9,858 bases of DNA, taken from assembly GCA_905198755.1 (NCBI GenBank), contig CAJKDR010000036.1, positions 1 to 9,858 of the forward strand. Direction: 5' to 3'. The position numbers and the translations under genes were made by a program. Source of the stretch: an uncultured Clostridiaceae bacterium (GTDB lineage Bacteria; Bacillota; Clostridia; TANB77; CAG-508). Below the pieces are notes generated by a model. That model saw only the letters and a program-made list of their open reading frames with translations, was not told the origin of the DNA and ran no database searches. Below are positions 1 through 6,768 of this stretch, piece by piece; within the stretch, counting starts at the first letter, position 1; each line of letters opens with the position of its first letter.

Positions 1-2
1 CA

Positions 3-380
3 TTTCATATGAGCGACATTTCAAAGTTGGACACTCTAGTTGCTGGTGGTGCTTTCCGAATATCGAAAACGGCAACGGTCGACCCAATGGTAATGGGAGC
101 GTGGCTAAGGCTTTGTCAGATCATTGGAGAGCAAGACTCAAATGTTATATCGCAATTTGAGGTTAAGAATGTAAAGCAATTGATTTCTGATTTAAAGGCG
201 GTCATGATTAACCCGCAATCTGATTTACAGAACGATTTGAAAAATGTTATGGCACAATACGGTATTAAGTTTAACGTGGTGCATAATTTCCGAGGTGCGC
301 CCGTTCATGGCTACATCTCTCAAAATAAAAATGGAGAATATAAAAATGAAAACAGTAGCATTTTGCACATTAGGGTGTAA
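3..380 (+). pseudogene. Fragment of a HigA/XRE-type antitoxin-like protein with ImmA/IrrE domain, broken at both ends
   Basis: The frame is open from the window edge. The ATG at 9 is probably internal, because the visible part begins in the linker between the HTH domain and the peptidase-like domain. From that ATG, residues 13-37 contain a VAGGAFRISK stretch followed by GAWLRLCQII, and residues 82-104 contain GIKFNVVHNFRGAPVHGYIS. This matches the typical 'AFR-S...AWLR-GE...GI-F-VV--F-GAPV-G-I' pattern of XRE-family antitoxins carrying an ImmA/IrrE zinc-peptidase-like domain. The expected FWF-LFHELGH metal-binding segment never follows. Similarity stops near NGEYK (about nt 340), the frame then reads into the mtaB start, and it ends at the stop at 378-380. 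GC is about 41% over nt 1-300, well above the genes downstream. The N-terminal HTH lies outside the window, if present. The family assignment is from motif memory, not a search. Confidence 0.6.
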
Positions 381-1644
381 AGTAAATCAATATGAAACAA
401 ATGCAATGGAACAGCAATTTATAAAAGCGGGTTATAATATATTACAATTTAATGAAAAATCAGATATATACATTATAAATACTTGCACAGTTACAAATAT
501 GTCAGATAAAAAATCAAGACAAATGTTAAGAAAAGCAAAACAACTAAATGAAAAATCAATAGTAGTTGCCGTTGGTTGCTATGCACAAGTAGCAAAAGAT
601 ATACTAGAAGAAATAGATGAAATTGATTTAATATTGGGAAATAACGAGAAAAAAAATATTGTAAAATATGTAGAAGAGTACAATAAAAATAAAATTACAC
701 ATTTAGAAGATGTTATGCACCAAGATGAATTTGTAGACTTTGGTACAACTGTACACATGGATAAAACAAGAGCAGTTATAAAAGTACAAGATGGATGTGA
801 TAGATTTTGCTCATACTGCATAATTCCATATGCTAGAGGAAAAGTAAGAAGTAGAAAAATTAAAAGTGTTGTAGACGAAGTGAAAAGTTTAGCACAAAAT
901 GAAGTAAAAGAAATAGTTATTACAGGAATACATATAGCTTCATATGGAAAAGACTTCAAAGACGGTACAACCTTAATTGATTTACTAGAAGAATTAAACA
1001 AAATAGAAGGAATTGAAAGAATAAGACTAGGTTCAATAGAACCAACCATAATAAATGATGAGTTTTTAAACAGATTAACTAAACTAAATAAGATATGTCA
1101 TCATTTTCATTTATCATTACAAAGTGCATGTGATGAAACATTAAAAAGAATGAATAGAAGATACACAATAGAAGAATTTAAAGCTGCAGTTTGCTTATTA
1201 AGAAAAAGATATGATGATGTAGTTCTAACTACAGATATTATAGTAGGATTTCCAGGGGAAACTAAAGAAGAATTTGAAACTACATATAATAATTTAAAAG
1301 AAATAAAATTCTATAAAATGCATGTATTTAAATATTCAAGAAGAAAAGGCACAAAGGCAGATAAGATGCCAAACCAAATATCACCAAAAATACAAGAAGA
1401 AAGAAGTAAAAAAATAATAGAATTATCAAATAATAATGAACTAAATTACAATAATGAAATGATAGGAAAAACTGTAGAAGTATTATTCGAAGAAAAAGAC
1501 AAAGACTATATAAAAGGGCATACTCAAAATTATATGGTAGTAAAAGTAAAGAATAATGATATAGATAAACATCATAATAAGATAGAAAAAGTGCATATTA
1601 TAGAGACAGAAGGTGCAGAATTGCTAGGAAAACTAATAATGTAA
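346..1644 (+). CDS. mtaB: tRNA (N6-L-threonylcarbamoyladenosine(37)-C2)-methylthiotransferase MtaB
   Basis: This 432-residue radical-SAM enzyme adds a methylthio group to t6A37 of tRNAs reading ANN codons, giving ms2t6A. The N-terminal UPF0004 domain shows its three cluster cysteines: C11 in TLGCKVNQYE, C47 in NTCTVTN and C78 in VGCYAQ. The radical-SAM motif is C151-x3-C155-x2-C158 (GCDRFCSYC), followed by PYARGKVRSR. A C-terminal TRAM domain starts near residue 374 (GKTVEVLFEE, then GHTQNYMVV). Length and the CKVNQYE signature fit MtaB rather than MiaB or RimO. The ATG at 346 is chosen because the family N-terminus begins there and GGAG lies at 333-336; a longer in-frame start at 244 would only add translated antitoxin sequence. 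The usual upstream partners in Firmicutes (such as rsmE) are absent, because the composition break sits at its ribosome binding site, so its native promoter is not visible. Confidence 0.95.
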   Translation: MKTVAFCTLGCKVNQYETNAMEQQFIKAGYNILQFNEKSDIYIINTCTVTNMSDKKSRQMLRKAKQLNEKSIVVAVGCYAQVAKDILEEIDEIDLILGNNEKKNIVKYVEEYNKNKITHLEDVMHQDEFVDFGTTVHMDKTRAVIKVQDGCDRFCSYCIIPYARGKVRSRKIKSVVDEVKSLAQNEVKEIVITGIHIASYGKDFKDGTTLIDLLEELNKIEGIERIRLGSIEPTIINDEFLNRLTKLNKICHHFHLSLQSACDETLKRMNRRYTIEEFKAAVCLLRKRYDDVVLTTDIIVGFPGETKEEFETTYNNLKEIKFYKMHVFKYSRRKGTKADKMPNQISPKIQEERSKKIIELSNNNELNYNNEMIGKTVEVLFEEKDKDYIKGHTQNYMVVKVKNNDIDKHHNKIEKVHIIETEGAELLGKLIM

Positions 1645-1688
1645 TATTTATGTAATAATTGTGTAATAAACATTTAATATAAAAACTA

Positions 1689-1717
1689 TTGAAAAAAAAC
1701 TTGTTTTGTAATATAAA
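1689..1717 (+). promoter_or_regulatory. Sigma-A-type promoter for the 82-residue small protein
   Basis: TTGAAA at 1689-1694 and TATAAA at 1712-1717 are separated by exactly 17 nt, each matching consensus at five of six positions. The predicted start near 1724 leaves a 5' leader of about 37 nt before the ATG at 1761. The region is very AT-rich, so chance matches are possible, but spacing and placement are ideal. Confidence 0.55.
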
Positions 1718-1719
1718 TA

Positions 1720-1744
1720 TAGTAAATAATGTATATTATTACTA
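1720..1744 (+). repeat. Imperfect dyad at the predicted transcription start of the small gene
   Basis: TAGTA (1720-1724), a single bulged A and ATAAT (1726-1730) pair with ATTAT (1735-1739) and TACTA (1740-1744) around a 4-nt GTAT loop. It lies between the -10 box and the AGGAGG at 1748-1753. It could act as an operator overlapping +1 or as a 5' hairpin in the mRNA. It is AT-only except for one G-C pair, hence thermodynamically weak. Confidence 0.35.
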
Positions 1745-1760
1745 ATGAGGAGGAATAATA

Positions 1761-2009
1761 ATGAGTGATATGTTTAAACCAGTAGATACAACACTACCTA
1801 CAACAAGAGGATTTTGGGGAGAGTTTAAAGCATTTTGGTTACAAGATGTTAACATAGAATTAACACCAAAACAACAAAAGGTTGAAAAAGAAATTAATGA
1901 ATTTTTATATCAAGAAATAACATGGCAAAAAGTACATGATTTCTTATTCCAAGAAGTTACTTTTGGAAAAAAGAAAGAACAAGCACCAGAAACAATAGTT
2001 AACGAATAG
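1761..2009 (+). CDS. Small protein of unknown function with a triplicated aromatic-Gln-acidic motif
   Basis: The 82-residue product is not recognised. The start is firm: a perfect AGGAGG at 1748-1753 lies 7 nt before the ATG. There is no signal peptide or membrane segment, so it is probably cytosolic. A short N-terminus (about 1-15) is followed by GFWGEFKAFW, a charged helix-like stretch around ELTPKQQKVEKEINEF, and a basic/acidic tail from residue 69. An eight-residue pattern occurs three times: FWLQDVNI (25-32), FLYQEITW (48-55) and FLFQEVTF (61-68), that is F-[WL]-x-Q-[DE]-[IV]-[TN]-hydrophobic. Such spaced aromatic repeats suggest a small helical bundle or a peptide-binding or self-association surface, which is inference. 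It has its own promoter and terminator, so it is transcribed separately from mtaB and gapA. Its position directly upstream of the glycolytic operon makes a regulatory role conceivable, but no DNA-binding motif is visible. Confidence 0.85.
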   Translation: MSDMFKPVDTTLPTTRGFWGEFKAFWLQDVNIELTPKQQKVEKEINEFLYQEITWQKVHDFLFQEVTFGKKKEQAPETIVNE

Positions 2010-2033
2010 TGCATATAATTTTTAAAAAATGGG

Positions 2034-2061
2034 AAAGAATACTTTACAAGTATTCTTTTTT
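2034..2061 (+). terminator. Rho-independent terminator of the small-protein gene
   Basis: AAAGAATACTT (2034-2044) and AAGTATTCTTT (2048-2058) form a perfect 11-bp stem with a 3-nt loop. The right arm runs directly into a T tract ending at 2061. It begins 25 nt after the stop of the 82-residue ORF and separates it from the gapA operon. Confidence 0.85.
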
Positions 2062-2071
2062 GGTATAAAAT
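2043..2071 (+). promoter_or_regulatory. Candidate promoter of the gapA operon, overlapping the upstream terminator
   Basis: TTTACA (2043-2048) and TAAAAT (2066-2071) lie 17 nt apart, each one mismatch from consensus. Transcription would start near 2078, leaving about 59 nt of leader before gapA. The -35 box falls in the loop and stem of the terminator hairpin, an unusual but compact arrangement. No better promoter is visible between the terminator and gapA. Confidence 0.45.
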
Positions 2072-2099
2072 AATAAAGTCTTAGAGAGGACGAATATAT

Positions 2100-2147
2100 A
2101 TGGTACAAAAGAATGTATCAGAATGGAGGAATTTTTATGTCAGTTAA
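2100..2147 (+). CDS. Possible 15-codon leader peptide overlapping the gapA start
   Basis: ATG at 2100 opens a 15-codon frame (MVQKNVSEWRNFYVS) ending at the TAA at 2145-2147. A purine-rich AGAGGA at 2085-2090 is spaced 9 nt from the ATG. The frame runs through the gapA ribosome binding site (2125-2129) and past its ATG (2137), so ribosomes on it would stop just inside gapA. It may modulate gapA translation by coupling or occlusion. No attenuator-like codon run is present, and it could equally be chance. Confidence 0.25.
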   Translation: MVQKNVSEWRNFYVS

Positions 2148-3138
2148 AATAGGAATTAATGGTTTTGGAAGAATAGGAACATTAGCATTCCAAGCAGCAT
2201 TAAAAAAAGATGAAGTTGAGGTAGTAGCAATAAATGATCCATTTGTTGCAGCAGACTACATGGCTTATATGACAAAATATGATACTGTACATGGAAGATT
2301 TGATGGAGAAGTTTCATCAAAAGAAGGAACTTTAATAGTAAATGGAAAAGAAATAAAAGTTTATAACGAAATGGATCCTCATAATATACCATGGGGTGAA
2401 TTAGGAGTAGACTATGTTTTAGAATGTTCAGGAGTATTCACTACATTAGAAAAAGCACAAGCACATATAGATGCTGGAGCAAAAAAAGTAATAATTAGTG
2501 CTCCTTCAAAAGATGCACCAATGTTTGTAATGGGAGTTAATAATGATAAATATGATCCAAGTATGAATATAATATCAAATGCATCTTGTACAACAAACTG
2601 TTTAGCACCACTTGCTAAAGTAATTAATGATAACTTTGGAATCAAAGATGGATTAATGACAACAGTTCATTCAACTACTGCAACACAAAAAACAGTAGAT
2701 GGAGCATCTAAAAAAGATTGGAGAGGTGGTAGAGCAGCAGCAGCTAACATTATACCATCATCTACAGGAGCAGCAAAAGCTGTAGGAAAAGTAATACCAG
2801 AATTAAACGGAAAATTAACAGGTATGGCATTCAGAGTACCAACTGTTGATGTGTCAGTTGTAGATTTAACATGTAACCTAGAAAAAACTACAACAATGGA
2901 AGAAATTTGCAAAGCAATGAAAAATGCATCAGAAAATGAATTCAAAGGAATAATAGAATATGTTGATGAACCAGTTGTATCATCAGACTTTATAAGTGAT
3001 GAACATACATCAATATTTGATGCAACAGCAGGAATACAATTAACAGATACATTTGTAAAATTAGTTGCATGGTATGATAATGAATGGGGATATTCAAATA
3101 AATTAGTAGATCTTGCTTGCTATATAGCTACAAAATAA
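2137..3138 (+). CDS. gapA: Glyceraldehyde-3-phosphate dehydrogenase, type I, NAD-dependent
   Basis: The enzyme converts glyceraldehyde-3-phosphate, NAD+ and phosphate to 1,3-bisphosphoglycerate in the cytosol. The 333-residue length is typical. The Rossmann motif GINGFGRIG is at residues 7-15, and D34 after the second strand (AINDPF) marks NAD preference. The catalytic nucleophile is C151 in SNASCTTN, with H178 as the general base. Residues 181-230 (TATQKTVDG, KDWRGGR, IIPSSTGAAKAVGK, KLTGMAFRVPT) resemble the E. coli GapA/eukaryotic branch more than the Bacillus GapA pattern (HSYTNDQ...). The true start is the ATG at 2137, with GGAGG at 2125-2129; an upstream in-frame ATG at 2113 adds eight non-conserved residues. 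It is the first gene of the glycolytic operon, followed after 106 nt by pgk. No cggR repressor gene is visible upstream. Confidence 0.97.
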   Translation: MSVKIGINGFGRIGTLAFQAALKKDEVEVVAINDPFVAADYMAYMTKYDTVHGRFDGEVSSKEGTLIVNGKEIKVYNEMDPHNIPWGELGVDYVLECSGVFTTLEKAQAHIDAGAKKVIISAPSKDAPMFVMGVNNDKYDPSMNIISNASCTTNCLAPLAKVINDNFGIKDGLMTTVHSTTATQKTVDGASKKDWRGGRAAAANIIPSSTGAAKAVGKVIPELNGKLTGMAFRVPTVDVSVVDLTCNLEKTTTMEEICKAMKNASENEFKGIIEYVDEPVVSSDFISDEHTSIFDATAGIQLTDTFVKLVAWYDNEWGYSNKLVDLACYIATK

Positions 3139-3159
3139 GAAATTTATTTGATAAAAGAA

Positions 3160-3221
3160 GAAGTTAACTTCGTTTAATAAAAATAAGAACAAAAAATAAG
3201 GAACGAAGAAATTCGTTCCTT
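3160..3221 (+). promoter_or_regulatory. Structured gapA-pgk intergenic leader with competing hairpins
   Basis: The palindrome GAAGTTAACTTC is at 3160-3171. A perfect 10-bp stem AAGGAACGAA (3198-3207) / TTCGTTCCTT (3212-3221) encloses a GAAA loop. There is no clean T tract after it (TTGTTGTT), so it is a poor terminator and more likely an mRNA processing, stability or translational element. CTTCGTT (3168-3174) can alternatively pair with AACGAAG (3202-3208), and TTCCTT (3216-3221) can pair with the pgk ribosome binding site AAGGAG (3231-3236, one G-U pair). The pairings are read directly; the regulatory role is inference. Confidence 0.5.
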
Positions 3222-3244
3222 TGTTGTTAGAAGGAGAAAAGATT

Positions 3245-4429
3245 ATGAACAAAAAAACTGTAAGAGATATTGATGTTGAAGGAAAAAAAGTATTAGTAAG
3301 ATGTGATTTTAATGTTCCTCAAAAAGAAGATGGAACAATAACAGATAATAGAAGAATAGTATCAGCATTAGATACAATCAAATATTTAATAGAACATAAT
3401 GCAAAAGTAATATTATGCTCACACTTAGGTAGACCAAAGGGAGAATTCAAGAAAGAATTTTCTTTAGCACCAGTTGCAGAAGAATTATCAAAATTATTAG
3501 GAAAAGAAGTAAAACTTGCGAAAGATGTTATAGGACCTAGTGCAAAAGAATTAACAGACAACATGAAAGAAGGAGACGTTGTTTTATTAGAAAATGTAAG
3601 ATTTCATAGAGAAGAAACAGACAATGATCCTGAATTTGCTAAAAAATTAGCATCATTTGCAGATATATATGTAAATGATGCATTTGGAACAGCACACAGA
3701 GCACATGCATCAACAGCAGGAGTAGCTGCGTATTTACCAGCTGTGTCAGGATTCCTAATTGAAAAAGAAATTAATTTTATGGGAGATGCATTAGAAAACC
3801 CTAAAAGACCATTTATGGCAATATTAGGAGGAAAAAAAGTTTCAGATAAAATAGGTGTTATAGAGGCATTATTAGAAAAAGTAGACACACTTCTAATTGG
3901 TGGAGCAATGGCATATACATTCTTTAAATCAATGGGATATGGTGTAGGAGATTCTATATGTGAATTAGATAAATTAGATTTAGCACAAGACATAATGAAA
4001 AAAGCAAAAGAAAAAGGCGTTAAACTAATGCTACCAGTAGACACAAAAGTAGGAAAAGAATTTAAACCAGATACAGAAAGCAAAGTAGTAAAATATACAG
4101 AAATACCAGATGGATGGGAAGGATTTGATATAGGTCCAGAAACAATAAAAATGTATGTAGAAGAATTAAAATCTGCAAAAACAGTAGTATGGAATGGACC
4201 TTTAGGATTATCAGAATTTGAACAATTTGCAGCAGGAACAGATACAATAGCAGAAGCATTGGCAAATTCAGATGCGATAACTATAATAGGTGGAGGAGAC
4301 TCAGCAGCGGCAATAGAAAGAATGGGATTGTCAGATAAATTCTCACACATTTCAACAGGTGGAGGAGCATCATTAGAATTCCTAGAAGGAAAGAAATTAC
4401 CTGGTATAGAATGTTTATTGGACAAATAA
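3245..4429 (+). CDS. pgk: Phosphoglycerate kinase
   Basis: The enzyme transfers the acyl phosphate of 1,3-bisphosphoglycerate to ADP, giving 3-phosphoglycerate and ATP, in the cytosol. The product is 394 residues, standard for bacterial Pgk. N-domain substrate-binding signatures include RCDFNVP (19-25, with D21 and N23), SHLGRPKG (59-66), the R119 region ENVRFHREE, and FGTAHRAHAST (147-157). C-domain nucleotide-binding signatures are GGKKVSDK (195-202), VWNGPLG (315-321), GGGDSAAA (349-356) and STGGGASLEFLEGK (370-383). The ATG at 3245 is preferred over a TTG at 3221, because AAGGAG (3231-3236) precedes it by 8 nt and MNKKTVRDID is a normal Pgk start. tpiA begins 11 nt after its stop, so the two are tightly coupled. 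The leader upstream of this gene is structured (see 3160-3221). Confidence 0.98.
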   Translation: MNKKTVRDIDVEGKKVLVRCDFNVPQKEDGTITDNRRIVSALDTIKYLIEHNAKVILCSHLGRPKGEFKKEFSLAPVAEELSKLLGKEVKLAKDVIGPSAKELTDNMKEGDVVLLENVRFHREETDNDPEFAKKLASFADIYVNDAFGTAHRAHASTAGVAAYLPAVSGFLIEKEINFMGDALENPKRPFMAILGGKKVSDKIGVIEALLEKVDTLLIGGAMAYTFFKSMGYGVGDSICELDKLDLAQDIMKKAKEKGVKLMLPVDTKVGKEFKPDTESKVVKYTEIPDGWEGFDIGPETIKMYVEELKSAKTVVWNGPLGLSEFEQFAAGTDTIAEALANSDAITIIGGGDSAAAIERMGLSDKFSHISTGGGASLEFLEGKKLPGIECLLDK

Positions 4430-4440
4430 AGGAGGCAAAA

Positions 4441-5193
4441 ATGAGAAAAAAAGTAATAGCTGGAAACTGGAAAATGAATATGTTGCCAAATGAAGCAATA
4501 GAATATATAGAAAAGTTTGAACCATTAGTAAAAGACACACAAAATGAAGTAATACTTTGTGTGCCATATACAGATTTATTTTATGCACTACTATCAGCAC
4601 AAAATACAAATATAAAAATAGGCGCTCAAAATATGCACTTTGCAGAATCTGGAGCATACACTGGAGAAGTTTCAGGAAAAATGTTAAAATCTATAGGTGT
4701 TGAATATGTAATAATAGGACATTCTGAAAGAAGACAATATTTTAATGAAACAGATGAAACAGTTAATAAAAAAATTAAAACAGCATTTGAGAACGAATTA
4801 AAACCTATAGTATGTGTAGGAGAGACATTAGAACAAAAAGAAGAAGGAAAAACACAAGAAATAATAACAACACAAGTAAAACTTGCGTTGGATGGATTGA
4901 TACCAGAACAAGTAAAAAATACAATAATAGCATATGAACCAATATGGGCTATAGGAACAGGAAAAACAGCAACTTCTGAGGATGCAAATAATAGTATTAA
5001 AGAAATAAGAAAAAAAATTGAAGAAATCTATGGAAAAGATATAGCAGAAAGTGTTATAATACAATATGGTGGAAGTGTAAAATCAACAAATGCAAAAGAA
5101 TTATTTGAAACATCAGATATTGATGGAGGATTAGTTGGTGGAGCAAGCTTAAAACCAGAAGAATTTGCAAAGATTGTAAATTATAATATTTAA
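4441..5193 (+). CDS. tpiA: Triosephosphate isomerase
   Basis: The enzyme interconverts dihydroxyacetone phosphate and glyceraldehyde-3-phosphate and works as a cytosolic TIM-barrel dimer. The product has 250 residues, the usual length. N9 and K11 lie in AGNWKMN. The electrophilic histidine H94 is in IIGHSERR. The catalytic base E166 is in AYEPIWAIGTGKTAT, which includes flexible loop 6 (IGTGKT). Phosphate-binding loops are QYGGSV (208-213) and GLVGGASL (230-237). The ATG at 4441 follows AAAGGAGG (4428-4435), which overlaps the pgk stop codon, so translational coupling is likely. An in-frame ATG at 4411 lies inside pgk and adds only non-conserved residues. The gene is third in the glycolytic operon. 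Confidence 0.98.
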   Translation: MRKKVIAGNWKMNMLPNEAIEYIEKFEPLVKDTQNEVILCVPYTDLFYALLSAQNTNIKIGAQNMHFAESGAYTGEVSGKMLKSIGVEYVIIGHSERRQYFNETDETVNKKIKTAFENELKPIVCVGETLEQKEEGKTQEIITTQVKLALDGLIPEQVKNTIIAYEPIWAIGTGKTATSEDANNSIKEIRKKIEEIYGKDIAESVIIQYGGSVKSTNAKELFETSDIDGGLVGGASLKPEEFAKIVNYNI

Positions 5194-5224
5194 TTATTAA
5201 AGTAGAAGGAGAAGATAAAACAAC

Positions 5225-6754
5225 ATGGACAAAAAATTAACAATGCTAATGATATTAGATGGTTTTGGAAAGAATCCTAATAAAGAAGGCAATGCAATAG
5301 AATTAGCCAATACACCTAATATTGATGAACTAATGAGAAAAAATCCAACAACAACAATCTATACAAGTGGATTAGCAGTCGGATTACCAGAAGGACAAAT
5401 GGGAAATTCAGAAGTAGGACACACTAACATAGGAGCAGGAAGAATAGTATATCAAGAACTAACAAGAATAACAAAATCAATAGAAGATGGAGATTTCTTT
5501 AGTAATCAAGAATTAGTTGCAGCAATAGAGAACTGTAAGAAAAACAATTCTAAATTACATATACTTGGACTATTATCAGATGGAGGAGTTCATAGTCATA
5601 TGAGACATCTTTTTGCAGTATTAGAACTTGCAAAAAGAAAAGGATTTGAAGATGTTTACGTACATTGCTTTTTAGATGGTAGAGATACTCCACCAGCATC
5701 AGCAGAAGGATATATATTAAAATTAGAAGAAAAAATGAAAGAAAAAGGTGTTGGAAAAATAGCAAGTATTTCTGGTAGATTCTATGCAATGGACAGAGAT
5801 AAAAGATGGCAAAGGGTACAAAAAGCATATGATGCAATGGTAAAAGGAGAAGGTGTAAAAGCAACATCAGCAGAAATGGCAATAGAAGCATCATATCAAA
5901 AAGAAGTATTTGATGAATTTGTAGAACCAACAGTAATATATAATGGAGACAATCCAGTAGCAACAATAGAAAATAATGATTCAGTAATATTCTTTAACTT
6001 CAGACCAGATAGAGCAAGAGAAATAACAAGGACAATAGTAGATAAAGACTTTAATGAATTTGAAACAAAAAAAATGGATTTATACTTTGTATGTTTTACA
6101 CAATATGATGAAACAATGCCAAATGTACATGTGGCATTTAAACCAACAGAATTGAAAAATACATTTGGAGAATATATAAGTAAACATGGATTAAAACAAC
6201 TTAGAATTGCAGAAACAGAAAAATACGCACATGTAACATTTTTCTTTAATGGCGGAAATGAAAAACAATATGAAGGAGAAGATAGAATATTAGTACCTTC
6301 ACCAAAAGTTGAGACATATGATATGAAGCCAGAAATGAGTGCATATGAAGTAACAAAAAATGTAGTAGAACAAATAGAAAATGAAAAATATGATGCAATA
6401 ATATTAAACTTTGCTAACCCAGATATGGTTGGACATACAGGAAGTTTAGAAGCTGCTATGAAAGCAGTAGAAGCTATAGATGAGTGTGTAGGTAAAATCG
6501 TAAAATCAATAGAAAAAGTAAATGGTGTATTATTAATAACTGCAGATCATGGAAATGCAGAACAAATGATAGACTATAAAACAGGGGAACCACACACAGC
6601 ACATACAACAAATCCTGTGCCATTAATACTAGTTGGAATGGATGATGTAAAATTAAAAGAGGGAAAACTTGCAGACTTAGCACCAACAATGTTAGATATA
6701 ATGGGATTAGAAAAACCAGAAGAAATGACAGGAGAAAGTTTAATCGAAAGATAA
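5225..6754 (+). CDS. gpmI: 2,3-bisphosphoglycerate-independent phosphoglycerate mutase
   Basis: This manganese-dependent, alkaline-phosphatase-superfamily mutase converts 3- to 2-phosphoglycerate through a phosphoserine intermediate. The product has 509 residues, typical of iPGM. Phosphatase-domain metal ligands are visible: D12 (ILDGFG), S62 (MGNSEVGH, the phosphorylated serine), D400 and H404 (NPDMVGHTG), D441 and H442 (TADHGNAE) and H460 (HTAHTT). The inserted transferase domain carries SDGGVHSH (118-125), DGRDTPP (151-157), SGRFYAMDRDKRW (183-195) and NFRPDRARE (258-266). The start at ATG 5225 gives the normal N-terminus. Its ribosome binding site AAGGAG (5206-5211) is 13 nt upstream, longer than for the neighbouring genes, which may lower initiation. 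The gap from tpiA is 31 nt. Enolase, the next step, is not in the window. Confidence 0.98.
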   Translation: MDKKLTMLMILDGFGKNPNKEGNAIELANTPNIDELMRKNPTTTIYTSGLAVGLPEGQMGNSEVGHTNIGAGRIVYQELTRITKSIEDGDFFSNQELVAAIENCKKNNSKLHILGLLSDGGVHSHMRHLFAVLELAKRKGFEDVYVHCFLDGRDTPPASAEGYILKLEEKMKEKGVGKIASISGRFYAMDRDKRWQRVQKAYDAMVKGEGVKATSAEMAIEASYQKEVFDEFVEPTVIYNGDNPVATIENNDSVIFFNFRPDRAREITRTIVDKDFNEFETKKMDLYFVCFTQYDETMPNVHVAFKPTELKNTFGEYISKHGLKQLRIAETEKYAHVTFFFNGGNEKQYEGEDRILVPSPKVETYDMKPEMSAYEVTKNVVEQIENEKYDAIILNFANPDMVGHTGSLEAAMKAVEAIDECVGKIVKSIEKVNGVLLITADHGNAEQMIDYKTGEPHTAHTTNPVPLILVGMDDVKLKEGKLADLAPTMLDIMGLEKPEEMTGESLIER

Positions 6755-6768
6755 AGGGGATTTAATAA

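Noticed and set aside
244..345. 34-residue N-terminal extension of MtaB from an upstream ATG
   Set aside because: The extra residues are out-of-frame antitoxin sequence; family members start at MKxVAFxTLGCKVN, and GGAG precedes the ATG at 346.
579..1049. Antisense frame of 156 codons within mtaB
   Set aside because: It lies wholly opposite the radical-SAM domain of MtaB and has no start signals or recognisable motifs.
1645..1688. Terminator after mtaB
   Set aside because: Only short TGTAATAA direct repeats and AT-rich sequence are present; no stable hairpin with a T tract, so mtaB termination is unresolved.
3604..4425. Long antisense open frame (273 codons) opposite pgk
   Set aside because: It mirrors the highly conserved pgk frame, has no ribosome binding site, and its Ser/Pro/Ile-rich composition is what the complement of an A-rich coding strand gives.
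5550..5966. Antisense open frame opposite gpmI, Leu-rich and apparently membrane-like
   Set aside because: The Leu/Phe/Tyr-rich translation is an artefact of reading T-rich complement; gpmI on the + strand is unambiguous.
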